Positions 8,201-15,801 of a stretch of DNA of 64,000 nt are shown here, one piece after another. The stretch covers positions 1 to 64,000 of the forward strand of contig CADCCQ010000006.1 of NCBI GenBank assembly GCA_902799955.1. The letters are read 5' to 3'. Both the position numbers and the translations under genes were made by a program. Within the stretch, counting starts at the first letter, position 1. The number at the start of each line of letters is the position of its first letter. The stretch is from an uncultured bacterium. GTDB taxonomy: Bacteria > Verrucomicrobiota > Kiritimatiellia > RFP12 > UBA1067. The notes under the pieces are model-generated. The model searched no databases, was not told the DNA's origin, and was given only the letters and a program-made list of their open reading frames with translations.

Positions 8201-8590
8201 TTCCGCGACAACGTGAGGCAGTTCGTGTCGGAGGTCCGCGCCTTGGGCGGCAAGCCGATCCTGCTTTCGCCCATCGTGCGCGGCACGTTCGACGACGACG
8301 GCAATCTGTACGAAGCGCAGCTCGACAACGGCACTCGCCTTTCTCAATACGCCACGGCGATGCGCGAGCTCAGCGTGGAGTTGGGTACGGACTTCGTGGA
8401 CATGAACGCGCTCACGCACGACCTGCTCGTGGAGCTGGGCAAGGAGGAGTCCGCCAAGCTCTTCGCGGCCTCGGCGGGCAAGAGCGGCGACTACACCCAT
8501 CCAATCCCCGCCGGCGCCGATGCGTTTGCGCGGCTGTTCGTGAAGAACGTGAAGGATCGCGGGCTGGAAGTGGCCGCACTCTTCTCCTAA
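5285..8590 (+). CDS. secreted CE12-like SGNH esterase with two tandem beta-repeat modules
   Basis: The 1101-aa product has a signal peptide ending near ALPSWA (residue about 25). Two tandem modules of about 430 residues follow (roughly 27-450 and 452-870). Each begins W-K-S-N, has PQDGDT and DFGDERRFET, and ends in autotransporter-associated beta-strand-type repeats with TTFKVEQTS and LAANSTLEF. The C-terminal 220 residues are an SGNH hydrolase like rhamnogalacturonan acetylesterases. Its motifs are GDST (S890), GIQFGHNDQK and DYTHP (D1069, H1072). The expected role is removal of acetyl groups from pectin-like glycans outside the cytoplasm. There is no autotransporter barrel or visible sorting motif at the C-terminus. 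AAAGGA precedes the ATG. Confidence 0.85.
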   Translation: MRKQTWKAAVSAAAICAAAALPSWAATVAWKSNAQGYMNVASNWTGDALPQDGDTLDMSILTTPSNMYVGDFGDERRFETMTLWRTSGQLVLRDGTLRLQYLTYSSGSVFGLSSAVVLDVSGKITSTGSRFFAGCGDGTVIAGEIEHAGSANAAFCNSSSSSGGLFVKTGKFTISNSGYLSLSSAGNNSSYGVNYVVGAGGLSFGDGATSSAFYQNSNKNKVRIDPSADYTLAVNPARESAMGDNLAFMCHESTTYFGTTDYYDNTQPRTVTFAGGIGADSTSGRNVIVDGIGTLVFNACKSGSHEFNGALTVKDTATLLLLDTAAPGKGTKTFEGGTTFKVEQTSPTGIVTLKGSLTLAANSTLEFVLAANATTSALRVATLALPASGTVKVKLSETASGRYSLVENLPSGTTADKFTAVYDSNGASIVSLYVEDDRLIAVVSKKAIWKSNVAGDMSDSTKWVDDYVPQDGDTPDLRVIASSQKNVYIPDFGDERRFETLLHNGNVMLRSADGPATNMLRLAYLTYSAGTTFGLGGAAGLDVAGKLKFTGQEKCFGGCGAVVVKADEFEQAGLPAFICASSSFASPLGVTVRKFTISGSTLYLTTAGNNNGYGVKYVVGSGGFTFADGCKASDYYAVRYATNSARIDPSADYSIGVNPLNANNYSFRNLSSTVYFGTTDANDHETPRTVTCEGGIGGESSDANANMYVDGNGTLVFNSATGTYRYPGKLSVRDTATLLLRDTATTGIGPMTFNAGTTFKVEQTSANGIVELGGALTLAANSTLEFDLAENSATSALKVASLTMPASGKVRVKASGVGRGASVVLIDNLPAGTKASQFEFVGKPYDNATLVVCNNKLMVDRAKGLVIIIAGGKSASPAPVTAKILFAGDSTLDDYGRVVNPFASWGTTLEDFMRSGCSVDNYAKSGASTKSFRANGYWSSLLAAIRPGDFVGIQFGHNDQKAGSNFAAPDGLFRDNVRQFVSEVRALGGKPILLSPIVRGTFDDDGNLYEAQLDNGTRLSQYATAMRELSVELGTDFVDMNALTHDLLVELGKEESAKLFAASAGKSGDYTHPIPAGADAFARLFVKNVKDRGLEVAALFS

Positions 8591-8601
8591 ATACAGAAGT
8601 T

Positions 8602-8706
8602 GTTGCAAAACCTCCGTCACATATCTTTTCAACCACGGAATACACTGAATACACAGAAAAAGAGGGACTTATTATTCCGTGTGTTCCGTGTACGTGGTTT
8701 TGCAAC
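8602..8706 (+). mobile_element. MITE-like terminal-inverted-repeat element, copy 1
   Basis: GTTGCAAAACC (8602-8612) is the exact reverse complement of GGTTTTGCAAC (8696-8706). Inside, CCACGGAATACAC faces GTGTGTTCCGTG, so the element folds on itself. A shorter relative with the same ends and the same left arm lies at 19655-19722. No transposase is encoded, so it would have to move in trans. Confidence 0.65.
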
Positions 8707-8971
8707 TAGCACTACAGGTCTGGGCGGCTCGCCCCACCTTTCCGCCGCCAAGACCCAGTTAGTACCGCCGCCAATTTTGGCAAAAGGGATGTTTATTGCC
8801 GCAAACCGTTCACAATGCGGCAGCATGATCTACGCGTTCTGCACGGCTAAAAACAAAAGCGGAATCTAAAACAAAGACAGCGTCAGCAACGCGCTGGCAG
8901 CGCGTTGTCCCAGAGTGGAACTTGCGGGGACAGACCCCAAAAGACCATATAAAATTGATAATGAGATGTTT

Positions 8972-9009
8972 ACAAACTTGGTAATGAAAAGTCCACAAAT
9001 TTGGTAATG
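8972..9009 (+). repeat. direct repeat pair, 23-nt period
   Basis: ACAAACTTGGTAATG (8972-8986) and ACAAATTTGGTAATG (8995-9009) match at 14 of 15 bases, 23 nt apart. The period is close to that of the array 75 bp downstream. Confidence 0.55.
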
Positions 9010-9083
9010 CCTATTGGCGGATGTGGGCGATAGGGGAATTATAGGCTGAAAAAGGTGATGGGTGTGCGGCAGCGCGTGACCAG

Positions 9084-9231
9084 AGGGGGAATTTTGAGCC
9101 ACACGAAGGGGATTTTTGAGCCGCACTAGGGGGAATTTTGAGCCATAGCGAGTGGAATCGGTGACTATAGCGAGTGTAATCGGTGCCTATGCCGAGGGGA
9201 ATTATGAGCCACGGCGAGTGGAACTTTGCGG
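9084..9231 (+). repeat. degenerate 22-bp tandem array, about 6.7 units
   Basis: Units start at 9084, 9107, 9128, 9151, 9173, 9195 and 9217 (partial). The consensus is about AGKGGAATTNTGAGCC followed by AYRSCG. There are no spacers, so it is not a CRISPR. It resembles the repeated transposase-binding ends of IS21-family elements, but no transposase genes are present; this match is from memory and is an inference. Confidence 0.6.
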
Positions 9232-9270
9232 AATTCTTATTTTCCATTCGCGCATTCACTGGCTTTCTGC

Positions 9271-9276
9271 TATAAT
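9271..9276 (+). promoter_or_regulatory. -10 box for the GH5-like gene
   Basis: A perfect TATAAT lies 40 nt before the ATG at 9317. The -35 region is not convincing. The leader carries GGGAAG as a weak Shine-Dalgarno. Confidence 0.5.
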
Positions 9277-9316
9277 ATGGTTAAGGCACATTGTCCGGCA
9301 ATACAGGGAAGACAAA

Positions 9317-10615
9317 ATGAAAACACATACGAGAACTCCATTGATCCTCGCGGTGGCAGTCGGCCTCGCGTCAATCGCGTGCGCGGCGACGCCGGCCTCG
9401 GCGGCGTCAGGCGCCGCGAATGCGGGGCGCAAGCCGGTGGTCGACTGCTCGAAGATACGCGGCGTATGCTACGGCATCCGTCCGGAGGAGACCGTGCGCA
9501 GGGAGCTTGCGTACGGCACGAGGGTCGGGTTGAACACGGTTCGGTTCTGGCTTGGCAGGGGCGCGTACGACAAGCACGGCGACAAGTACATCAAGCAGAT
9601 CGTCGATTTTGTGCGCACGTGCCATTCGTGCGGCTACAAGTCGATGCCGATCCTCTTCAACGGCAACGGGCTCAACCCCAAGAGCATCCAGCCCGAGGCG
9701 TACGCCGCCGCCGACCGCTTCACCGAGGCAATCGTGAAGGCGCTCAAGGACGAGCCGGGGCTTCTCATGTTCGACATGATGAACGAGCCGCTCTGCAACC
9801 CGTGGATATCCAGCGCGACGGGAGCCGTGCGGAAGGTGCGCGCGGAGGCGACCTGGGCGTTCCTCCGCCGCGAGATCGACGTTGCGCGGAAGTTCGCGCC
9901 GGACTGCCTGTTCACCGTTGGCTACACGACGGCGTACGAGATCGAGCAGACGACGGCGGAGAGGCTGGACGTCATCTCCTTCCACGACTACAGCGGCTCG
10001 CGTGCTGCCGGCCGCCACAACTACTCCACGGCGGCGGAGTGGGGGCGCAGGCTCGGCAAGCAGGTGCTCCAGACCGAGACGGGCTGCCTCGCGCGCGCGA
10101 ACTCCTACGAGATGGCGCTGCAGCTCTGCGACGAACACAAGATGGGCTGGATACTATTCAACCTCATCATCGACGGCAGGTGCTTCGACGAGCACGGCAT
10201 CTTCTATCCCGACGGCACGATCCGCGACGCCGGGACGATCGCCGCGATGTTCGGGTGCTACAGGAACCGCGGCGAAAAGTGCGCGGTAGTCCCGCCAAAC
10301 CCCAACCGCGAAGGCAAGGCGGACAGCGCGCTAAAGCTCATCCGAGCCGCACTAAACGACAGCGCCAAGGCATCTACGTTCGCAGACCGAAAGATGGACA
10401 AAAAGCCCCTCCTGGACGCGTGCGAGGTGGCGGCGAACCTCCTCGAGGCGTGCGAGCTTGTTCCGATGTGCGACCTGCCGACGACGAGGATCGCCGCGTT
10501 CAGGAAGGACCCGAAGGCGGACATCTGGGAGATACGCAAGTTCGCCTACTCGCTCGCGATGCGCCTCAAGGAGGCATGTCAGATCGTCGACGACGTGCCG
10601 CGCCGGGCGGACTGA
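9317..10615 (+). CDS. secreted GH5-like (clan GH-A) glycosidase
   Basis: The 432-aa product has a signal peptide (about residues 1-32, with ASAASG near the cleavage site) and a TIM-barrel glycosidase domain. The acid/base is E157 in MMNEP and the nucleophile E254 in QTETG, the usual strand-4 and strand-7 places. The motif FHDYSG before the nucleophile also fits GH5/GH-A enzymes. About 110 residues after the barrel (from about 330) are helical and unassigned. The substrate is not readable; a plant or host beta-glycan is likely given the esterase next door. The start was chosen at 9317, where the signal peptide begins. Confidence 0.8.
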   Translation: MKTHTRTPLILAVAVGLASIACAATPASAASGAANAGRKPVVDCSKIRGVCYGIRPEETVRRELAYGTRVGLNTVRFWLGRGAYDKHGDKYIKQIVDFVRTCHSCGYKSMPILFNGNGLNPKSIQPEAYAAADRFTEAIVKALKDEPGLLMFDMMNEPLCNPWISSATGAVRKVRAEATWAFLRREIDVARKFAPDCLFTVGYTTAYEIEQTTAERLDVISFHDYSGSRAAGRHNYSTAAEWGRRLGKQVLQTETGCLARANSYEMALQLCDEHKMGWILFNLIIDGRCFDEHGIFYPDGTIRDAGTIAAMFGCYRNRGEKCAVVPPNPNREGKADSALKLIRAALNDSAKASTFADRKMDKKPLLDACEVAANLLEACELVPMCDLPTTRIAAFRKDPKADIWEIRKFAYSLAMRLKEACQIVDDVPRRAD

Positions 10616-10686
10616 AGAAAAAATGAAAATTTCTTGTCAGAAATCCGTCCTGGCGGAGAGTAGTTTTTGAAAGGAACAACACGAAC

Positions 10687-13600
10687 ATGAAAAAAACGGT
10701 AGTCGGCGCAGTGATTGCGCTTCTCGCGGCGGGGCTTTTCGCCTCCCTTGTAGTGGTTAAAAACCTGAACGGCAGGATAGCCGAGCTTGAAAGCGCCAGG
10801 GAGACGGCGGCGTCCGCCATCTCGGATGCGCCCCAGGCCGCAAAGCCCGCCGAAGGCGAAGGCAAGGCGCAGGAGGCCAAGCCTGCGCAGGAGGCGGCGA
10901 AGCCGGCCGCGGCGGCGGCGAAACCGGCGGCGAGCCAGGCCGCGGACGACGGCAAGCACGTCAGGTATGTCGTCAAGGACGGCGATGACATCTGCGGCAT
11001 TGCAATAGAGTTTAACGTGTCGCCGAGGCAAATCCGCATGCTCAACGGCCTTACGGAGGACTACCAGCCGAGAGCCGGCGATGTCTTGCTGCTGCCCAAG
11101 GACGGCGAGACCGAAGAGGTCGCCGTGCTGAAGCCGAAGCCGGAGGCGAAGAAGCCGTCCGTCCCGAAGACCGACTACCACGAGATGAAGGTACTCAACT
11201 TCGCGTATGACGGCTCCAGGCACATTGCACTGCGGCTCACCGAGGCGCCCGACATGAACGTCGTCCGCCAGTATGTCACGGTCGAGCCCCTGCAGGAAGG
11301 GTCGCTGACCTTCTCGGCCTCGACCGGATGGGACGAGAATCTCCGCAAGACGATGCCGGTTCTGCAGATCTCCGGCGAATTCGCCTATCGCACCAACGTC
11401 ACCCTCCGCATCAGGAAGGGATTCCCGATCGCGAACCTCCGCAGCTCCGGGAACCTTGTCGCGGAGCCCCTTGCCGAGGAATACGTGCATGTCTTCGAGC
11501 GCGAGAACATTCATCCGCTCGTGACGTTCGACGACGACGGGCGCTATCTCCCGCTGATCGGCGGCGGAAGGCTGTCGCTGGCGAGCATCAACGTGGACGA
11601 GATCAAGGTCGGCGTCGCGAAGATTCCGTCGAAGAACGTCGTCTACGGTCTGGCGCTCGAGGAGGACGCCTACCAGCGGATCTCCGGCAGCAGCTACTAC
11701 AGCGACGGGGACGGCCCGGCGTTCGCCTCGGAGCTCGCGGAGTCGATGGTCTTCAAGACCCTCAAGATGAAAAACCACCTCAACGAATGCGAAGAGGTTA
11801 AGTTCGCGCTGCCGTCCGCCGTCAGCGGGGCGACAAACGGCATCTACCTCGTCAAGCTCGAGGGCAAGGACGCAAAGCCCGTCCGCCGCGTCGTGTGCAT
11901 GACGGACCTCGGTCTGAGCGTCCGCAGCGTCGAGAAGACCCGCCTCGTCTGGGTGACGTCCCTCACGAAGGGGACGCCCGTCGCAGGCGCGAAGATCGAG
12001 ATGTACTCCACCGCGAACATCCTTGTCGCGGAGGGCGTGACGGACACGAACGGCCTGTGCAGGTGCACCATCCCCGAGAACTCGCAGAACGCGTTTGCCG
12101 TCGTGGCTACGACCCCCGACGGCTCCGACAGCTCTTTCATGGCCCTCAGGGACTCCATGCAGATGAGCGAGGGCTACCGCGTCGACGCAATGGGCTATCT
12201 CGACAAGGGCGAAGTCGAGGCGTTCATCACGACCGAGCGCGGCATCTACCGCCACGACGAGAAGATACTGTGCCACGTGCTCGTCCGCAACGGCGACTTC
12301 GCCGCGCCTGCGAAGATGCCGCTCCAGGTGGAGCTGGTGAAGCCCTGGGGCAACGTGTACAGGAAGCTGACGCTCGTGACCGACGAGTTCGGCGCGCTCT
12401 GCACGGAGGACCTGGCAGTCCCGGTGGACCAGCCCAGTGGCGAATGGACGCTGCGCGTCAGGATCCCCGACGGCGACGTGATAGGCCGCCGCGGCGTGAA
12501 GATAGAGGAGTTCGTCCCGCCGCAGATACGCGTCAAGGTTGCGGCGGAGAAGGGCGTGAAGCCCAGCGCGTTCACGTTCCGCGTCTCCGCGGAGCATCTA
12601 TTCGGCGGCCCGGCGAAGGCGCTGATGTGCGAAGGCGCGGTCGTGTTCGAGGACGCTCCCTTCTGCCCGGAGGCGTGGAAGGGCTGGAGCTTCGGCGACG
12701 AGACGCGTTACGTGCACCCCAACTTCACTTCGCTCGACCGGGCGGTCCTTGACGACAAGGGCGCCCACGTGTTTCAGGCGCCGTTCCTCGACGAGACGGG
12801 CCTTCCGGCGATGGCACTGCGCGCCACGGTGCAGGGCACGGTGTTCGAGGACGGCGGCCGGCCGGCGGCGGCGCGCGACAGCGTAATCCTCCACCGCTAT
12901 CCATACTACATCGGCGCGAAGCTCGGGTCGTGGACGCGCCTTCCCGCCGACGGACGCCTGAAGGTCCCCGTCGCGTGCGTCGACCCCTCCGGCGCCAGGC
13001 ACGCCGAGAAGCGGACGTTCACGGCGAAGCTCATCCGCAAGGACCGCGTGAACGTCTACCGCAAGGTCCCCGGGCGCAGCTACGCGTCGTGGGACGTGGA
13101 CATCGTCCAGACCGTCGTCGCCGACAAGATCGCCGTCGAGGTCGCGCCCGGCGCGGACGCCGTGCTCGAGCTGCCCGTCGTAGACTGCGGCGAGTACTTC
13201 CTCTCGATGACGGACGCCGACAGCGACACGACCTTCGGCAGGGAATTCCACGTCACGAACAACAGCAACCTCGCTGACTCCGAGGACCGCGGCCTGTCGA
13301 GGCCGACCTCCATCAGCATCACGCCCGACAAGCCGCGCTACCGCCCCGGCGAGACGCCCGTCCTGAGGATACGCTCCCCGTTTGCGGGCAAGGCGCTCCT
13401 GACGGTGATGCGCGACGACGTGGTGTACGCCGAGCTGCGCGACGTCGCCGCCGGCGCGTCGGAGATACGCCTCAGGCCTGCCGAGCCCGGATGGGCGCCT
13501 GACGTCATCGTCTCCATCATCGCCATCCAGGGCGTCGAGGCCGGCTCCCGCGGCCTGGCCGCCAGGGCGCACGGCGAGGCCGTCGTCTGCGTGAGGAGGC

Positions 13601-15801
13601 CCGAGAACGAGATCGACGTCTCCGTCGCGGCGGCCTGCACGAACCGCGAAGTGACGGTGTCGCTCACCGCGCCCGGCGCCGATCGCGCGCTGGTGACGGT
13701 CGTCGACGAGGGCATCAACATCCTGACGTCGGAGCCGGTCCCCGACCCCGTTGGGCACTTCTTCCGCTCGCGCTGGCAGTGGACGGCGGTCTACGACCTA
13801 TACGAGAGGCTTCTCCCGGTCTATGCCGACGTGATGCTCAAGGCGTCCGGCGTGAAGACCGGCGGCGGCATGGACGCGGAGCTGCTGGACAGGATCAGCC
13901 CCGTGCCGTCGCGGCGCTTCAAGCCGCTCGCCATGTGGCAGAGGGAGGTCGCCGTCCGCGACGGCAAGGCGAGGGTTTCCTTCACGCTGCCCGAGTTCTC
14001 CGGCGAGGTGAGGGTGACGGCCGTCGCGTACTCCGCGAAGGCGACGGGCGCGGCTGCGGTGCAGTGCAAGGCGACCCCCAGGCTCGTCGCGCAGCCCGAC
14101 GCGCCGCGCTTCGCCGCCCCCGGCGACGAAATGGAGGTGACGCTGCCCCTCACCAACCGCGCGGGCGCCGACGGGGAGGTCGAGTACTCGGTCTCCATTG
14201 CCGGTGCCGCGAAGCCGATCGGCAGCGGCAAGGTGAGGCTCGCGAAGGATGACTCCACGGTGCTACGCTTCACGGCCAAGGTGCCCGTCGCGCCGGGCGA
14301 GATGACGATCCTCTACAAGGCGACCGGCTTCGGCGAGGAGCACAAGTTCGAGATCGCCGTGCCGATCCGCCCCGCGACCGCGTGGCGCGAGACGTCCGGC
14401 GTCCACATCCTCAAGCCCGGCAAGTCGTTCACGATCCCGGCCGGCCCGCAGGGCGCGCTGTCGAAGAGCCGCCACTCCGTCACCAACACCCCGCTCGCGG
14501 AGCTGAAGAGCGCGCTTGAATGGCTGGCAGACTACCCGTACGGGTGCCTTGAGCAGACGTCCTCGCGCATCTTCCCGCTGATCACCGCGGGCGGCATCCT
14601 CAACACGCTGGGCTCCGTCGCCGCGCAGAACCGCGCGGAGTACGTCGCGGCCGGCGTGCGCCGCGTCGAGTCGATGATCCGCCAGTCCGGCTTCGTGATG
14701 TGGCCTGACTGCACCTACGCGCCGTGGGACATTGAGGTGTCGCTTTACGCGGCGCACTTCCTGACGGAGGCCGGCAGGGCCGGCGTCTCCCTCAACGGCG
14801 ACGGCGTGAACACGACGCGCAGGCTCCTCTCGCGCTGGGCGATGTCCCCGGACAAATCCGTCTCGGCGTACGCCTGCCACACTCTCGCGCTCGCCGGGAA
14901 GCCGCCCAGGGACAGGATGTTCCGCCTCTACGACGACAGGGCGTCGCTGAACCTCCTCTCCCGCGCCCGGCTCGCCCGCGCCTTCGCGCTCATCGGCGAC
15001 AGGGAGCGCGCCGACGCGCTTCTCGCCGGCGCGGACTCCCCGGCGTCCGTCAAGGAGGCGTCGTTCGCGCTCCTCGCGCTGCTCGCGCTCGACCCCGACG
15101 AGCCGACCGTCCCGGTTCTCGTGAAGTACCTGCTCTCCAACCGCGACAACGCGCTCTACTCATGGGGCACGACGTCCGACAACGCCCACGCCCTGCTGGC
15201 CCTCGGCGAGTACTGGCGCCACCACCCGATCAAGCCCGGCAAGTGCGACGTGAAGGAGGTCGACGGCAACCTGGTCAACGTCGGGGAGGGCGACGCGTTC
15301 GTCACGTGGAAGCGCCTCGACCTGCCGCCACTCGCCGACTGCAAGGACGAGGCGAAGGGCCTCTCCGTGAGGCGCGAGTTCTTCACCGCCGACGGCGCGA
15401 AGTACGACGTCTCCAAGGCCCGCCGCGGCGATTTGGTGATCGTCCGGATAGCCATCGCCTCCGCGGACGACCGCGACATCGCGGACCTCGTGGTGGAGGA
15501 CCTGTTCTCCGGCGCGATGGAGCCCGTCGGCTCCGTGCAGGACGCCTTCGGGTATCCGTGGGTCCAGAAGGCCGAGAAGGACATGCCCGACTGGGTCATG
15601 CGCTATGACGCCAGGGACGACAGGATGCTGGTGTTCTCGAAGAAGTTCCATGCGAGGAAAGGCCGTGAAGTTTACTTCCACTATCCGCTGCGTGTGGTCT
15701 CCGCCGGGTCGTTTGCGCTTCCTCAGGTGGCTGTCGAGGCCATGTACAATCCTGGTCTGCGCGCTCGTTCCGGCGCTGGTCGCGTCGTGGTGGGCGATTG
15801 A
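10687..15801 (+). CDS. bacterial alpha-2-macroglobulin with LysM domain
   Basis: The 1704-aa product begins with a membrane anchor (about residues 5-25). An Ala/Pro/Lys-rich stalk (40-85) and a LysM domain (about 93-137, V-K-D-G-D-D start, LLLP end) follow, then macroglobulin (MG) domains and the thioester region. The thioester motif CLEQ (C1287, Q1290) sits in YPYGCLEQTSS, typical of bacterial alpha-2-macroglobulins. After the thioester domain come the helical toroid and C-terminal MG domains. These proteins trap attacking proteases in the periplasm. It is followed by PBP1C, the usual partner; the two frames overlap by 137 nt. A LysM at the N-terminus is uncommon for the family and would tie it to peptidoglycan. 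Confidence 0.9.
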   Translation: MKKTVVGAVIALLAAGLFASLVVVKNLNGRIAELESARETAASAISDAPQAAKPAEGEGKAQEAKPAQEAAKPAAAAAKPAASQAADDGKHVRYVVKDGDDICGIAIEFNVSPRQIRMLNGLTEDYQPRAGDVLLLPKDGETEEVAVLKPKPEAKKPSVPKTDYHEMKVLNFAYDGSRHIALRLTEAPDMNVVRQYVTVEPLQEGSLTFSASTGWDENLRKTMPVLQISGEFAYRTNVTLRIRKGFPIANLRSSGNLVAEPLAEEYVHVFERENIHPLVTFDDDGRYLPLIGGGRLSLASINVDEIKVGVAKIPSKNVVYGLALEEDAYQRISGSSYYSDGDGPAFASELAESMVFKTLKMKNHLNECEEVKFALPSAVSGATNGIYLVKLEGKDAKPVRRVVCMTDLGLSVRSVEKTRLVWVTSLTKGTPVAGAKIEMYSTANILVAEGVTDTNGLCRCTIPENSQNAFAVVATTPDGSDSSFMALRDSMQMSEGYRVDAMGYLDKGEVEAFITTERGIYRHDEKILCHVLVRNGDFAAPAKMPLQVELVKPWGNVYRKLTLVTDEFGALCTEDLAVPVDQPSGEWTLRVRIPDGDVIGRRGVKIEEFVPPQIRVKVAAEKGVKPSAFTFRVSAEHLFGGPAKALMCEGAVVFEDAPFCPEAWKGWSFGDETRYVHPNFTSLDRAVLDDKGAHVFQAPFLDETGLPAMALRATVQGTVFEDGGRPAAARDSVILHRYPYYIGAKLGSWTRLPADGRLKVPVACVDPSGARHAEKRTFTAKLIRKDRVNVYRKVPGRSYASWDVDIVQTVVADKIAVEVAPGADAVLELPVVDCGEYFLSMTDADSDTTFGREFHVTNNSNLADSEDRGLSRPTSISITPDKPRYRPGETPVLRIRSPFAGKALLTVMRDDVVYAELRDVAAGASEIRLRPAEPGWAPDVIVSIIAIQGVEAGSRGLAARAHGEAVVCVRRPENEIDVSVAAACTNREVTVSLTAPGADRALVTVVDEGINILTSEPVPDPVGHFFRSRWQWTAVYDLYERLLPVYADVMLKASGVKTGGGMDAELLDRISPVPSRRFKPLAMWQREVAVRDGKARVSFTLPEFSGEVRVTAVAYSAKATGAAAVQCKATPRLVAQPDAPRFAAPGDEMEVTLPLTNRAGADGEVEYSVSIAGAAKPIGSGKVRLAKDDSTVLRFTAKVPVAPGEMTILYKATGFGEEHKFEIAVPIRPATAWRETSGVHILKPGKSFTIPAGPQGALSKSRHSVTNTPLAELKSALEWLADYPYGCLEQTSSRIFPLITAGGILNTLGSVAAQNRAEYVAAGVRRVESMIRQSGFVMWPDCTYAPWDIEVSLYAAHFLTEAGRAGVSLNGDGVNTTRRLLSRWAMSPDKSVSAYACHTLALAGKPPRDRMFRLYDDRASLNLLSRARLARAFALIGDRERADALLAGADSPASVKEASFALLALLALDPDEPTVPVLVKYLLSNRDNALYSWGTTSDNAHALLALGEYWRHHPIKPGKCDVKEVDGNLVNVGEGDAFVTWKRLDLPPLADCKDEAKGLSVRREFFTADGAKYDVSKARRGDLVIVRIAIASADDRDIADLVVEDLFSGAMEPVGSVQDAFGYPWVQKAEKDMPDWVMRYDARDDRMLVFSKKFHARKGREVYFHYPLRVVSAGSFALPQVAVEAMYNPGLRARSGAGRVVVGD

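Larger units (their letters stand above)
8591..9316. other. repeat and mobile-element debris between two glycan enzymes
   Basis: No CDS is supported. In order it holds a terminal-inverted-repeat element (8602-8706), a perfect hairpin AACGCGCT-GGC-AGCGCGTT (8888-8906), a REP-like GCGGGGACAGACCCC (8924-8938, approximate), two 15-bp direct repeats (8972-9009), a 22-bp tandem array (9084-9231) and the promoter of the next gene. No transposase remains. Confidence 0.65.

Noticed and set aside
5285-8590. Autotransporter or PEP-CTERM sorting end on the esterase
   Set aside because: The protein ends with the SGNH domain (VAALFS); there is no barrel and no PEP-type motif with a membrane segment.
9084-9231. 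CRISPR array
   Set aside because: The 22-bp units follow one another without spacers, and no cas gene is near.
8591-9316. Remains of a transposase gene
   Set aside because: No frame in this stretch shows transposase motifs; only repeats and element ends are visible.
10579-12597. A 672-codon minus-strand frame opposite the alpha-2-macroglobulin gene
   Set aside because: Antisense to a well supported gene, with the same low-complexity composition and no motif or promoter.
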